A DNA stretch of 64,000 nucleotides, taken from contig JABSSL010000090.1 in NCBI GenBank assembly GCA_013214355.1, forward strand, positions 17,135 through 81,134. The letters are read 5' to 3'. This document shows positions 44,486-53,647 of this stretch, in pieces. The position numbers were made by a program, and so were the translations under genes. Positions within the stretch are counted from its first letter, which is position 1, and each line of letters opens with the position of its first letter. Under the pieces are notes generated by a model. The model ran no database searches, was not told the DNA's origin, and was given only the letters and a program-made list of their open reading frames with translations. This stretch comes from Saprospiraceae bacterium (GTDB lineage: Bacteria > Bacteroidota > Bacteroidia > Chitinophagales > Saprospiraceae).

Positions 44486-44950
44486 TTAGGTATTTGCGTC
44501 AGCTGCTCGTTGTATCGCCTTTACGATTCGGGTATAAGTCCCACAGCGACAAAGGTTGCCGTTCATATGACTTATAATCTCCTCTCTAGTAGGCTGACTA
44601 TTCTGATCTAATAGAGCAGCAGCCTGCATGATCTGTCCGGATTGGCAATACCCACATTGGGGGACCTGTTCCTCGATCCAGGCTTCCTGCAAAGGATGTT
44701 TTCCATTGGGGGACAACCCTTCAATGGTGGTGATCTCTTGATTTTCTTGCAGACTTGAGATGGGAAGAGTACATGACCGCATGGGAGAGCCATCAAGATG
44801 TACGGTACAGGCACCACATTGCCCCAGGCCACAACCAAATTTGGTTCCGCTTAGTGCTAGATGCTCTCTTAATACCCAGAGTAATGGAGTGGAAGCTTCG
44901 GTATTAACCTTGTGGGTCTTCCCGTTAATTTGCAGGGAGTAGGCTGGCAT
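44486..44950 (-). CDS. 2Fe-2S subunit of the molybdenum hydroxylase (IorA-like)
   Basis: 154 residues. The plant-ferredoxin-like N-domain has the cluster motif [16 protein letters not shown] with the fourth Cys in RSCTLP. The helical C-domain has [12 protein letters not shown] and [12 protein letters not shown] for the second cluster. It passes electrons from the molybdenum site of the next gene. An earlier in-frame ATG 33 codons upstream would add a non-conserved tail; the start at 44950 ([15 protein letters not shown]) matches where the family begins. It has no signal of its own and is probably exported by hitchhiking on the Tat signal of the large subunit. Confidence 0.92.
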   Translation of the reverse strand: MPAYSLQINGKTHKVNTEASTPLLWVLREHLALSGTKFGCGLGQCGACTVHLDGSPMRSCTLPISSLQENQEITTIEGLSPNGKHPLQEAWIEEQVPQCGYCQSGQIMQAAALLDQNSQPTREEIISHMNGNLCRCGTYTRIVKAIQRAADANT

Positions 44951-45175
44951 GGATATACAGTTTAAGAAATATTGGATAATGAGCTGAAAGAACTTAGCTA
45001 ATTTACTAATATTTATGCATAGGAACCCACAGCTTGACTTAGTGTTCATAGACTGTTACTTTTCCGATGCAGTCTCCGCCATCTCTAGGAATAAAACGGT
45101 AATTTTGTTTCTTCAACTATTCACCTTGCCAATCTTCAATTTGAGGCCAGGGACTGAAATCAACAAACCAACATT

Positions 45176-46387
45176 ATGATGAAGCCTTGTTTATCCTTAA
45201 TGCTACTACTCAGCTTACTGTTTGGGAGCTGTGAATCTACCCCTGAAAAGGAAGGGGAAACTACGGTTGAAAACGAAAAAGTTATGGAAGAGCAGTTTGT
45301 ATTTGTAGGTACTTACACACGTAAAGAGGGACACGTAGACGGTAAGGCCAAAGGGATTTATGTATTGCAGTGGGAAGAGGAGACGGGGAGTCTTAGTCTG
45401 CTAGATACCATCGAAAGTTTACCCAACCCCTCCTATATTACCATTCACCCCAATGGAAAATTCCTCTATGCAGCCAACGAACTAGCGGATGGTTCTGAGG
45501 AGGTTCTGGGCCAGGTCAGCGCTATTGCTATAGATCCTGTAAATCGCTTCTATCAGGCATTAAGTAATGTTTCGGCGATGGGAGACGCTCCTTGTCACTT
45601 GACGGTACTCTCTGATCAGGAACATGTAGTGGTGGCCAACTATGTAGATGGCAATGTGGCTGTATTGCCAATCGATGAGGTAGGAGCTCTAGGAAAGTCA
45701 ATCGCCACTGCTCAGCACGAGGGGAAAGGACCAAACGAAGGCAGGCAAGGCAGTCCCCATGCTCATATGGTTTATCCTTTCCCTGGGAGTAGCGATGGAT
45801 TTTTAGCTGTGGATCTGGGAATTGATCAGATTGTCCATTATCAATGGAACGAAGGCCAGCAGGAACTGAATGAGGTAGCACGTACCGCGACGACTCCTGG
45901 AGCCGGTCCTCGACATTTAGATTTTCATCCGACCGCTAAACGGATATACGTGCTAAATGAACTAAATCACAGCGTTGAGGTTTTTGAATATGAATCCTTG
46001 ACAGCGGCTTTTACACGTAAGCAGATTATATCCACACTTGCAGAAGATTCCGAAGGCGTATCTTATCCGGCGGCGATCAAGGTGCATCCAAATGGCAAGT
46101 TTTTATATGCTTCCAATCGGGGAAGCACGGAGGAAGAAAATAGTATCGCCATTTTCGAAATCAACGAGCAAACTGGAGAACTGAGCTTTAAGAAGGTAGT
46201 TCACACAGGTGGTAATTTTCCCAGAGACTTTGAAATTTCGCCCAGCGGCAAATATCTCTTGGCGGCTAATCAGAACTCTGGGAACATATTGGTGTTCAAA
46301 GTGGATGCTGAAACGGGTGATCTATCGGAAACAGGCACAGACTTTGCGATACCAACACCAGTCTGTCTAAAATTTCTATCGATCTAA
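45176..46387 (+). CDS. Lactonase-family (YbhE/Pgl-type) beta-propeller lipoprotein
   Basis: 403 residues. A lipoprotein signal (MMKPCLSLMLLLSLLFGSCESTP) with lipobox LFGSC puts it at the envelope. The rest is a seven-bladed propeller: FVGTYTRKEG...KGIYVLQW, NPSYITIHPNGKFLYAANE, GSPHAHMVYPFPG, GAGPRHLDFHPTAKRIYVLNE, YPAAIKVHPNGKFLYASNRG and FPRDFEISPSGKYLLAANQ. Cytoplasmic relatives are 6-phosphogluconolactonases; exported Bacteroidota copies have unproven substrates, so only the fold and family are assigned. No operon partner: ribBA follows 57 bases later. Confidence 0.85.
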   Translation: MMKPCLSLMLLLSLLFGSCESTPEKEGETTVENEKVMEEQFVFVGTYTRKEGHVDGKAKGIYVLQWEEETGSLSLLDTIESLPNPSYITIHPNGKFLYAANELADGSEEVLGQVSAIAIDPVNRFYQALSNVSAMGDAPCHLTVLSDQEHVVVANYVDGNVAVLPIDEVGALGKSIATAQHEGKGPNEGRQGSPHAHMVYPFPGSSDGFLAVDLGIDQIVHYQWNEGQQELNEVARTATTPGAGPRHLDFHPTAKRIYVLNELNHSVEVFEYESLTAAFTRKQIISTLAEDSEGVSYPAAIKVHPNGKFLYASNRGSTEEENSIAIFEINEQTGELSFKKVVHTGGNFPRDFEISPSGKYLLAANQNSGNILVFKVDAETGDLSETGTDFAIPTPVCLKFLSI

Positions 46388-46444
46388 ACTTGAGGAAGCC
46401 GAAACGATTTCCGTTTTTTGTGCTACCTAGCAAAAAATAAAACC

Positions 46445-47608
46445 ATGGCAACAGAGCAGAATACGGATATGCAAATCCTACCAAAATTGAATACGATTGA
46501 TGAAGCCATTGAGGATATCAAGGCCGGAAAGATTATCATCGTTGTAGATGATGAAGATCGAGAAAACGAAGGTGATTTCATTTGCGCAGCAGAGTGCGTG
46601 ACTCCGGAAATTGTCAACTTTATGGCCACTCACGGACGTGGTCTTATCTGTGCACCCATTACTGAGAGTCGTGCAGATGAGTTGAAACTATCGCGGATGG
46701 TTTCACACAACACAGATATGCACCAAACGGCTTTTACCGTTTCTATTGATTACAAGCATAAGGGTTGTACCACTGGAATCTCTGCTTATGATCGTGCTAC
46801 CAGCATACAGGCTTTAGTAGATCCAGATACCCAACCGGATGACTATGCCCGTCCGGGACATATTTTTCCCTTGATCGCGAAGGATGGTGGGGTTTTGAGA
46901 AGAACAGGACATACGGAAGCAGCTATCGACCTAGCAGTAATGGCGGGCTTCTCTCCAGCTGGTGTCTTAATTGAAATCTTGAATCCTGATGGTACGATGG
47001 CACGTTTGCCTCAACTCTTGGAAATCGCCGAGCGCTTTGATCTAAAGCTTATCACCATTAAGGACTTGGTGGCTTATCGCCTGAAGATGACGAGTTTAGT
47101 GAAAAAAGAGGCGAGTGCAGAAATTGACACTAATTTTGGAAGATTCGAATTTATAGCCTACAAAGAACTAAATAGTCCAAGAACACACTTGGTTATCCGG
47201 AAAGGTGAATGGGAAGAAGGGGAACCCGTACTGGTGCGGGTTCATGCGGGGTCCAACACAGGAGAATTATTTGCTCATCTGATTAAAGGAAGCTCCAAGG
47301 AGCTCCACAAAACCATGGATATCATTGCCAAAGAGGGTAAAGGAGCCATTCTGCTACTCCGCTATGATGAAGAGGAGGATTTAATCACGAAGACCATCGA
47401 AGCGCTGAACGAACAGCAAGGTAAAGGAGAAAAACTAAATCCTTTCCTAAAGCGGTACATGGACTCTGAGCAAAAAGACATCGGCATTGGCTCACAAATC
47501 TTGAGAGATATCGGCTTATCCAAGATTCGCCTCCTCACCAATTCTCGCCGCAAATTGGTAGGCCTAGATGGTTATGGACTTGAAATTGTGGAGCATGTGG
47601 GCTTCTAG
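46445..47608 (+). CDS. ribB: RibBA-type protein with active RibB and degenerate RibA domain
   Basis: 387 residues. The first ~205 are 3,4-dihydroxy-2-butanone-4-phosphate synthase (riboflavin synthesis), complete with [39 protein letters not shown] and [29 protein letters not shown]. The C-terminal GTP cyclohydrolase II half is recognisable ([45 protein letters not shown]...[13 protein letters not shown]). It lacks the three zinc cysteines (normally in HSECLTGDxxxSxRCDC) and the RQEGRGIGL loop, so it should not hydrolyse GTP. A separate ribA would be needed. The preferred start skips nine upstream codons (MCYLAKNKT). Confidence 0.9.
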   Translation: MATEQNTDMQILPKLNTIDEAIEDIKAGKIIIVVDDEDRENEGDFICAAECVTPEIVNFMATHGRGLICAPITESRADELKLSRMVSHNTDMHQTAFTVSIDYKHKGCTTGISAYDRATSIQALVDPDTQPDDYARPGHIFPLIAKDGGVLRRTGHTEAAIDLAVMAGFSPAGVLIEILNPDGTMARLPQLLEIAERFDLKLITIKDLVAYRLKMTSLVKKEASAEIDTNFGRFEFIAYKELNSPRTHLVIRKGEWEEGEPVLVRVHAGSNTGELFAHLIKGSSKELHKTMDIIAKEGKGAILLLRYDEEEDLITKTIEALNEQQGKGEKLNPFLKRYMDSEQKDIGIGSQILRDIGLSKIRLLTNSRRKLVGLDGYGLEIVEHVGF

Positions 47609-47672
47609 ATTGACTAGAAGATATCGGTAAGCTGCTAAAGAATATTTGTCCAATATATCCAATAAATAGCCG

Positions 47673-47711
47673 AGCTGCTGTCTGGGTTCCTGGATTACCC
47701 GGGTAGCAGCT
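47673..47711 (+). terminator. Intrinsic terminator after ribB
   Basis: AGCTGCT (47673-47679) pairs with AGCAGCT (47705-47711); inside, past a GT/GT internal loop, CTGGGT pairs with ACCCGG. TGTTTGTTATT follows. Confidence 0.7.
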
Positions 47712-47928
47712 TGTTTGTTATTGAGCCTGTCACTTTAAACCATCCAAAAGGCCTTTTATCATTTTGGGATTCCCCTTTCTGTAAAAGGATAGTAGCGCAT
47801 CTTCAAGTATCGTAAAATTGCAAATCACGCCAATTGATCCAGTGATCACATAAGTCATACCACTCAACATATCGACTTGCTGCTGGACTCCATTTTGCAT
47901 TATTATTACAATGCAAAACAACAATTTT

Positions 47929-48693
47929 ATGAAGATTCATCTACTACTCTTATTGATAGCTGGGGTCATATACTTACCGACAACCCAAGCGCAATTATTA
48001 ACGCCCATTCCGGATACAAGCAATAATACGAGACCGGACGTAAATGTTTTAAGGCATTATGCCGCAGTCGGCTTTTCCAGCAGAGTAACTAGCGGGTATC
48101 GGCAAATGCGTAGCTTCTATTCCGATCAGGGGTTTGACAATTTCTTTTTGGACCAAGTTTTGACCTTCGGTGCCGGGTTTCGCCTTGGGGATCGTTACCA
48201 TCTTGAGCTAAGTTTTGATCGTACCTTTGATGATGACTTAGAAGAGGTAAATTTATCTTCTAATGGACATACCTTATCGCTTCAGGAAAGGCAGTTTGCG
48301 GTACACCTCCTACTGGGCTATCGATTTTGGGAGAAGCGATACCGGAGTCTTATTTTTCATGCTGGTTTTTCCTGGCTACAAAACAGAGGAGAAATAGTGG
48401 AGCGGCGCCCGCAAGACTTTGACTTTACCACGGCCAACATAGATGTACCAGAGGGAGTTAGAAGCTGGCCTGCCTTCATTCATCAGCAAGGGGCCCTCCA
48501 TCTAACGATACAGCTTAAACTATCTTACCCTAGACCCAGATGGTGGAGTACCGACCTGGAAGTCAAGCTAGGCTTTGTTAGTGGCTTCAATGCGAAATCA
48601 TGGTCCGTAGATCCCGGTCAAGCCCTCAATGTTCCCCGGGATACCGGGCAATATTTCTACATTAGTAGCTTGTACCACTTTTTCCTTTATTAA
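47929..48693 (+). CDS. Probable outer-membrane beta-barrel protein
   Basis: 254 residues with a signal peptide (MKIHLLLLLIAGVIYLPTTQAQ). Alternating amphipathic strands rich in aromatic residues continue to a terminal aromatic run (YISSLYHFFLY), typical of small barrels. Strand examples: VLTFGAGFRLGDRYHLELSFDRTF and QFAVHLLLGYRFWEKRYRSLIFHAGFSW. No family is recognised. An ATG six codons upstream would put MQNNNF before the signal. First of four genes running into a LytS/LytTR pair, 14 bases before the DUF2846-like gene, so it may be part of the sensed envelope function. Confidence 0.65.
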   Translation: MKIHLLLLLIAGVIYLPTTQAQLLTPIPDTSNNTRPDVNVLRHYAAVGFSSRVTSGYRQMRSFYSDQGFDNFFLDQVLTFGAGFRLGDRYHLELSFDRTFDDDLEEVNLSSNGHTLSLQERQFAVHLLLGYRFWEKRYRSLIFHAGFSWLQNRGEIVERRPQDFDFTTANIDVPEGVRSWPAFIHQQGALHLTIQLKLSYPRPRWWSTDLEVKLGFVSGFNAKSWSVDPGQALNVPRDTGQYFYISSLYHFFLY

Positions 48694-48707
48694 GATCAAT
48701 AACGGAA

Positions 48708-49151
48708 ATGAGAATTGTACTACTAGTCATTTCGTTGGGCTTACTATTCCCTGTCCTCCTCAACGGACAAGAGGATACTAGCGGGGTGGACAAGGAGGGA
48801 ACGTATGCCACGATCTACTTCTACCGCAAGGCCGAGTTTTACAATGGACGTTTTGAATGTTGGGTAGATAAAACGCGATTGCTCTCTAACTTCAGAGCTG
48901 CGAGTTATTTTTGGCTAAACCTTCCCGCCGGCAACTATGAAATCCGGACGAACGGCCGGCCAACTTGGCTCATTTATGAGAAGAAATATCAGCTGAAAGT
49001 GGAGGCAGGTCAGGTTTACTATATTGAGGGAGTCATCGAATATGACTTCCTGGGCACAGCGCTCTTTTTACAGGAACGAGAGCAAGAAGATTTCGATAGA
49101 CTCAAATCTAAACTTAAGTTTGATGTACGTGCAATCCGCTTACTGGAATAA
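48708..49151 (+). CDS. DUF2846-like exported protein
   Basis: 147 residues with a signal peptide (MRIVLLVISLGLLFPVLLNGQ). The body follows the DUF2846 pattern: ATIYFYRKAEFYNGRFECWVDKTRL, then WLNLPAGNYEIRT, then LKVEAGQVYYIEGVIEYDF. This is a transthyretin-like beta sandwich, found in many small envelope proteins of unknown function. Its 3' end overlaps the start of the histidine kinase gene by 29 bases, implying one transcript. Confidence 0.75.
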   Translation: MRIVLLVISLGLLFPVLLNGQEDTSGVDKEGTYATIYFYRKAEFYNGRFECWVDKTRLLSNFRAASYFWLNLPAGNYEIRTNGRPTWLIYEKKYQLKVEAGQVYYIEGVIEYDFLGTALFLQEREQEDFDRLKSKLKFDVRAIRLLE

Positions 49152-50166
49152 AGCTTCCCGCTACCTTTTTGCGACTGTCAGTCTGTTGCTGCTTGGGTAC
49201 TGGATTTATCGATGGCAACAGGGACTGGCACCATATGGAGCTGAAGGAGATGCGGACTTGCCCGGCTTTATACGGTGGCTGCTAGGGTATGTATTCCTAC
49301 TCGCGGTGATATTAGGTGCTGCCTGGCTCAATCATCGGCTACTCTATCGTAAGTTAGTTGGTCGGCCAACCCGATTGCGTTGGGCCTATTCCAGCTGGCT
49401 CTTGATTCTCTGGTGGATATTATTTGAGTTTTTTCAGAACTTAAATGGGTATGCAACGGAGATCATTATTGAGAATTGGTTTGTAAGCTTGCTTTGTACC
49501 TTGTTAATTGCTGCCCTGACCCTGGCCATCGATCAACCGGAAAGTCGGCGAAAACGGGCAGAATTAGAACAGGATAAGATGGAAGCAGAATTACATAACC
49601 TGCGGGCACAACTACACCCCCACTTCTTGTTCAATACGCTAAACACCATCTACAGTGAGGCACTACAACAGGATCAAGACCAACTAGCTACCTTAATCGC
49701 GGAGTTGTCTGGTTTGCTGCGCTTTTCCTTTAAGCACGCTAAACAACCGCGGGTTACGCTCCATGAAGAAGTCGATTTTTTGCGACGATACATTCATTTG
49801 CAGCAGGCTCGACTCACACCCGCTCAGCAGCAAGCTGTGCAAATAAATATGACTGATGAACCCCGAGCGTATTGGCTTCCGCCCTTGCTGATCATCCCGT
49901 TTGTGGAAAATGCATTTGTGCATGGAGTGTATGATGGCCCGGATTTTTTCTTGCAGATAGAACTCAAGGTAGAGGACGACTACCTACATCTGGAAATTGC
50001 CAATGGTCAAGCTCCAAAGCCACGTACTGGGGGAAGTGGTACGGGAATTAGCAATACCCATCAACGCTTGGAGCGTCTATACCAAAATAATTATCTTTTG
50101 GAAGAAGAACGAACACCTGAGATTTACCGACTTTATTTGAAGTTTCCTTTAAGCTTATCCGCATGA
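49123..50166 (+). CDS. LytS/YehU-type sensor histidine kinase
   Basis: 347 residues. Four membrane helices in the first ~150 residues form the sensor part, followed by a coiled segment and the His_kinase/HATPase module of the LytS family. The phosphoacceptor is in LRAQLHPHFLFNTLNTIY; the N box is LLIIPFVENAFVHGVYDG; the G box is GGSGTGISNTHQRLERLY. An upstream ATG at 49024 would overlap the previous gene much further, and the residues encoded there look unlike the family, so 49123 is preferred. It overlaps the response-regulator gene by four bases. Confidence 0.9.
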   Translation: MYVQSAYWNKASRYLFATVSLLLLGYWIYRWQQGLAPYGAEGDADLPGFIRWLLGYVFLLAVILGAAWLNHRLLYRKLVGRPTRLRWAYSSWLLILWWILFEFFQNLNGYATEIIIENWFVSLLCTLLIAALTLAIDQPESRRKRAELEQDKMEAELHNLRAQLHPHFLFNTLNTIYSEALQQDQDQLATLIAELSGLLRFSFKHAKQPRVTLHEEVDFLRRYIHLQQARLTPAQQQAVQINMTDEPRAYWLPPLLIIPFVENAFVHGVYDGPDFFLQIELKVEDDYLHLEIANGQAPKPRTGGSGTGISNTHQRLERLYQNNYLLEEERTPEIYRLYLKFPLSLSA

Positions 50167-50885
50167 TATTGAAAGCCATAGCCATAGATGATGAAGCGCC
50201 TGCCTTGGCCGTTATTGCCAAGCATGCCGAGAAACTTCCTTTCCTGTCGCTGGAAAAAACCTTTGTTAATCCGTTAAAAGCTATCGCTTGGCTGCAAAAT
50301 AATTCCGTAGACCTAATCTTCCTGGATATAGAAATGCCTGAAATGCGTGGCACTGATTTCATGCGGACCATGAACGGACTAGCCTCTGCCCGTTTCATAT
50401 TTACCACTGCTTATGAATCTTATGCCCTGGAGGGATTTGAATTACAAGCTTTGGATTACTTGCTTAAGCCCATTTTGTTTACTCGCTTCGCCGATGCCTG
50501 CAAACGTGCCCTGACTCAGACTATCCCTGAACAGACAAATTCTAATGATTCCTTTATGTTTGTGAAGGATGGTCATGACTGGGTGCGGGTTGACTTTCAA
50601 GATATTCTCTTTGTCCGCTCCGATGGAAACCTGCTCTTTATTCATCAAGGTAGTCAGAAGGTCGTTACCCGAATGACCTTGCAGCACTTCCTTGGTACCG
50701 TCCCTCAGACTGCCTTTGTCCGTACACACAAATCTTATGTAGTAGACCTGTCCGCCGTTCGAAAAATTGAACGCATGCAATTGGTACTAAGCGACAAAAC
50801 GAAGGTTCCAATGGCTAGATCCTACCGGCAATCCGTTACTGAGCGTCTCATTCAAAGAGATCCCTCTACCTTTGACAAGAACTAG
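50163..50885 (+). CDS. LytTR-family response regulator
   Basis: 240 residues: receiver domain with AIDDEAPAL, phosphorylatable Asp in LIFLDIEMPEMRG and the FTTAYESYALEGFELQALDYLLKP signature, then a LytTR DNA-binding domain (FVKDGHDWVRVDFQDILFVRSDGN, FVRTHKSYVVDLSAVRKIERMQLVLSDKTKVPMARSYRQSV). It is the cognate regulator of the preceding kinase; targets probably include its own four-gene operon. It ends tail-to-tail, overlapping the stop of the convergent ECF gene by four bases. Confidence 0.95.
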   Translation: MILKAIAIDDEAPALAVIAKHAEKLPFLSLEKTFVNPLKAIAWLQNNSVDLIFLDIEMPEMRGTDFMRTMNGLASARFIFTTAYESYALEGFELQALDYLLKPILFTRFADACKRALTQTIPEQTNSNDSFMFVKDGHDWVRVDFQDILFVRSDGNLLFIHQGSQKVVTRMTLQHFLGTVPQTAFVRTHKSYVVDLSAVRKIERMQLVLSDKTKVPMARSYRQSVTERLIQRDPSTFDKN

Positions 50886-51412
50886 CTCGTCCTGCGCAAG
50901 CTGATATTGTGGTAACGCTTGTTGATCAGGTCTTTAAGCTCTTTTCTTGCAAAGAAAATTCTACTCTTGACGGTTCCCAGCGGTAGGTCGAAATGTTCAG
51001 CTATTTCCTGGTACTTATAGCCACGATAGTACATCAAAAACGGGAGCCGAATACTGTCATTGAGCGTATTCATCATTGCCATCAACTCTTTCATCATAAT
51101 ATTGGAATCTCCCTCATTGACAATAACAGTGGAGCCAGAATTGATGTAATGTAGGTTATCTGTGGAATCAACAATCGTATTGGCCTTAACCTTTTTTCGA
51201 TAGTTGTTGATGAAGATGTTTTTCATGATGGTAAATAACCAAGCTTTGAAATTAGTCTCAGGTCTGAACTTTTCCCAATTCTTGATGGCTCGGAAGGCCG
51301 TTTCTTGATATAGATCCTTTGCCTCTTCTACATCCTTTGTCAAAGTGTAGGCAAAATTTTCTAGAGCTGAAGTCATTTCGTTTAAGCGACTACTGAATTC
51401 TAAACTTGCCAT
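50882..51412 (-). CDS. ECF RNA polymerase sigma factor (paralogue 1)
   Basis: 176 residues with region 2 (LENFAYTLTKDVEEAKDLYQETAFRAIKNWEKF, KAWLFTIMKNIFINNYRKK) and region 4 (GYKYQEIAEHFDLPLGTVKSRIFFARKELK). It is clearly related to the sigma gene at 52311-52847. No anti-sigma gene is adjacent. The promoter region has a perfect TATTTTTG -7 box flanked by 10-bp inverted repeats, so it is probably under a dedicated regulator. Confidence 0.93.
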   Translation of the reverse strand: MASLEFSSRLNEMTSALENFAYTLTKDVEEAKDLYQETAFRAIKNWEKFRPETNFKAWLFTIMKNIFINNYRKKVKANTIVDSTDNLHYINSGSTVIVNEGDSNIMMKELMAMMNTLNDSIRLPFLMYYRGYKYQEIAEHFDLPLGTVKSRIFFARKELKDLINKRYHNISLRRTS

Positions 51413-51750
51413 AATCTAGTTTCTGATTTATTGTTTGTTTAACAAAAATAACAAAAAAGTTAAACAAAATGACTTTTGATTGGCAGAAAATGTCTGTTTT
51501 CTGATAAAAAAAGATCTATCTTTATTTTTTATAGCTGTTAATCAGTAGATTATGATTAGTATTTTATTTTCAGAAAATATTGAACAAAACATAAAAAAAT
51601 CCTGTTTCACCATAATTCTTGGCAACTAACTCTCCTTGAAGAGGAAATATGCGGCAAATGTCAGCTTCCGCGGTAGAAAGGGGAGTGCATGCTAAGAAAT
51701 CTAAAATGCTTTGTATTCCTATTCATTGACCTGTAAATACCTAAAGTAAA
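51413..51750. other. A/T-rich promoter region between ECF sigma 1 and dps
   Basis: 338 bases, strongly A/T-rich. It holds the operator-like inverted repeat described separately. On the dps side no exact TAnnTTTG box is visible within 60 bases of the start codon. No gene seen. Confidence 0.5.
51434..51468. promoter_or_regulatory. Inverted repeat bracketing the -7 box of ECF sigma 1
   Basis: TTTGTTTAAC (51434-51443) and GTTAAACAAA (51459-51468) are perfect 10-base inverted arms. The 15-base spacer contains, on the minus strand, TATTTTTG (51443-51450), an exact -7 match, 31 bases upstream of the sigma start codon. This layout suits a repressor dimer closing the promoter. Confidence 0.55.
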
Positions 51751-52227
51751 ATGGAAGTCTTAAATCGCATCGGATTAGATCTCATGAAGAGTGAGGAATT
51801 GGCGAGTTTATTAAATGATCTACTAGCTAACTATTCTATCTTTTATCAAAATGCCCGAGGATATCATTGGAACATTAAAGGAGATAAGTTTTTCGAGCTA
51901 CATGTAAAGTTTGAGGAGCTTTATAATGATCTGTTCCAGAAGATAGATGAGGTAGCCGAAAGAATCCTAACACTAGGACAAACACCAGGACATAAATTCA
52001 CGGGCTATTTACAGCATGCTGTAATCCCGGAAAGCAATGAAGTAAATGATGGTAACAAAGCCATAGAGGAAATATTGACTGCTTTTAAAATTCTATTGAC
52101 GAAACAGAGACAAATATTGGATCTTTCCGCTGTGATAAGTGACGAAGGGACCAATGCCCAGATGAGTGATTATATTAGAGAGCAGGAAAAGTTGGTTTGG
52201 ATGTATTCGGCTTACCTAAGTAAGTAG
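51751..52227 (+). CDS. dps: Dps-family ferritin-like DNA protection protein
   Basis: 158 residues, four-helix bundle. Residues of the inter-subunit ferroxidase site are visible: the His in YQNARGYHWNIKGDKFFELH and the Asp/Glu in LYNDLFQKIDEVAERI. Dps forms 12-mers that oxidise and store iron and limit peroxide damage. The N-terminus is short, with no basic DNA-binding tail. It is flanked by two paralogous ECF sigma genes, both leftward, so control by one of them is possible but unproven. Confidence 0.92.
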   Translation: MEVLNRIGLDLMKSEELASLLNDLLANYSIFYQNARGYHWNIKGDKFFELHVKFEELYNDLFQKIDEVAERILTLGQTPGHKFTGYLQHAVIPESNEVNDGNKAIEEILTAFKILLTKQRQILDLSAVISDEGTNAQMSDYIREQEKLVWMYSAYLSK

Positions 52228-52310
52228 ATAGTAGTTAAGAAGGTTTGATGATAAATTGGGGGGCTAGGTTGTGGAGTAAACTACCAAAACGTGGTCCCAC
52301 CTTCACCGAC

Positions 52311-52847
52311 TTACCTAAGTTCTGGCCAAATATCAGTGCGATATTCATATTTGTCCAGAATACCCTCTCTCAGGATCTGGCGTGCCTGAAAAATTCTGCT
52401 CTTGATCGTACCTAATGGCAAGCCTAATTGATCAGCTATCTCACTGTACTTATACCCTTCGTAATGCATCAGGAAAGGAATTCCTAACCTCTCCTCCAGC
52501 TGATCCACCATTCCCAGCAACTCTGACATCATAATATTTGAATCACACTGATTGCTCACGGTCGGGCCAAGATCAATCAAGGATAGCTGGTTATTTTTTG
52601 AATCAAAAATTACACTTGCCCTTACCTTTTTTCGGTATCCATTGATAAAGGTATTTCTCATGATGGTCATGAACCAGCCTCTAAAATTGCTACCTATCTT
52701 GAATTTTTCTCGGTTTTTAAAGGCTACATAGGCTGTTTCCTGGAATAGATCTTTTGCATCATCCACATTGTTGGTTAGGTAAAACGCAAATTTTCTCAGT
52801 CCACTAGATAGACTGTTGAATTCAGCATGGAAATCGCTTGTCGTCAT
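52311..52847 (-). CDS. ECF RNA polymerase sigma factor (paralogue 2)
   Basis: 178 residues from the chosen ATG (MTTSDFHAEFNSL); a start 15 codons upstream is possible. Region 2: LRKFAFYLTNNVDDAKDLFQETAYVAFKNREKF, RGWFMTIMRNTFINGYRKK. Region 4: FLMHYEGYKYSEIADQLGLPLGTIKSRIFQARQIL. Nearly every motif, including NIMMSELLGMV, recurs in the sigma gene at 50882, so the two arose by duplication. No anti-sigma gene is adjacent. Confidence 0.93.
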   Translation of the reverse strand: MTTSDFHAEFNSLSSGLRKFAFYLTNNVDDAKDLFQETAYVAFKNREKFKIGSNFRGWFMTIMRNTFINGYRKKVRASVIFDSKNNQLSLIDLGPTVSNQCDSNIMMSELLGMVDQLEERLGIPFLMHYEGYKYSEIADQLGLPLGTIKSRIFQARQILREGILDKYEYRTDIWPELR

Positions 52848-53170
52848 CTTAGAAGCTCTCTTGTTGATAAATATAAACGCTGTAGTAAACAATTGAGCTA
52901 GATTTAGTTTACCGGAACCCTTTCAAATATTTCAGATATTATTGAAATTTACGATTCTATGACGAACCATCAATGAATTAGGGGCTTTGTGCTAATATTT
53001 GACACTTAGGTTTCACTTACATCACGAAGTACTGTTGATGAGAGAATCATGCTAAGCCATTCTGATCATAGAGCGAAAATGACTTGAAATCATACCCAAT
53101 GCCAAGGTGAGTGTTCCGATAGCTATTGATCAATCAGCAAATTATTATGATGCAAACTTGTTCTATAATT
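52848..53170. other. Intergenic region, 323 bases
   Basis: Promoter space for ECF sigma 2 on its left side; otherwise no gene, hairpin or repeat that I can support. Confidence 0.4.
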
Positions 53171-53620
53171 TTAGGTATAATACTCTCCATCCCAAGGTTC
53201 CGAAAAGGCAATGGTACTACCAGGCTGCAGTTCAATCATCTCTGCTTCTTGGTTCGGAATCAAGCCAAACTGATATCCATCAATTTCTACTTTAAATGGC
53301 TTGATTTCAATGTCACCAAATGTGACTCCTCTTAGTCTCGAAGTCATTTCTTCTATTTTCGCTTCCGTATCAAATTGTATGAAATCTGTTGTACCAGCAA
53401 ACTCCCATTGTGCTTTTTCAAGGTTCCCTTCTTGATCAAAAAGAAATAATACTACATATTCCCTTCGATACTTTTCCCAGCTTGCTCCTTCAGCAAGGCC
53501 TTCTGAATCTTGTACAAAGGTTTGATAGCACCAAAACTGCTTGTCGCCCTCATATAGTCCAATGTGACTGGTATGGTATTCTTCTACTCTAGTAATGGGT
53601 ATTTTTTCAGGGAAATCCAT
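53171..53620 (-). CDS. Hypothetical soluble protein (149 aa)
   Basis: I do not recognise this protein. It has no signal peptide or membrane helix and is acidic. It seems to be a mixed alpha/beta fold with a strand-rich N-terminal part (HTSHIGLYEGDKQFWCYQTFV, REYVVLFLFDQEGNLEKAQWEFAG). The C-terminal half has a distinct motif: FGDIEIKPF...GYQFGLIPNQ and LQPGSTIAFSEPWDGEYYT. Such compact stand-alone proteins next to repeat-like DNA are often immunity or orphan accessory genes, but that is speculation. An ATG nine codons upstream (MFTQQRYIN) is possible; the chosen start gives MDFPEKIPITRVEEY. Confidence 0.55.
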   Translation of the reverse strand: MDFPEKIPITRVEEYHTSHIGLYEGDKQFWCYQTFVQDSEGLAEGASWEKYRREYVVLFLFDQEGNLEKAQWEFAGTTDFIQFDTEAKIEEMTSRLRGVTFGDIEIKPFKVEIDGYQFGLIPNQEAEMIELQPGSTIAFSEPWDGEYYT

Positions 53621-53647
53621 ATTTATATAGCGTTGTTGCGTGAACAA

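Noticed and set aside
44486..45049. Longer 2Fe-2S subunit start at 45049
   Set aside because: The additional 33 residues are not like a Tat or Sec signal and the conserved domain begins right at the later ATG.
47730..47900. Leftward open frame of ~56-64 codons facing the outer-membrane protein gene
   Set aside because: Weak hydrophobic character, no family, no clear ribosome-binding site, and only ~28 bases from the start of the divergent gene; not enough to call a gene.
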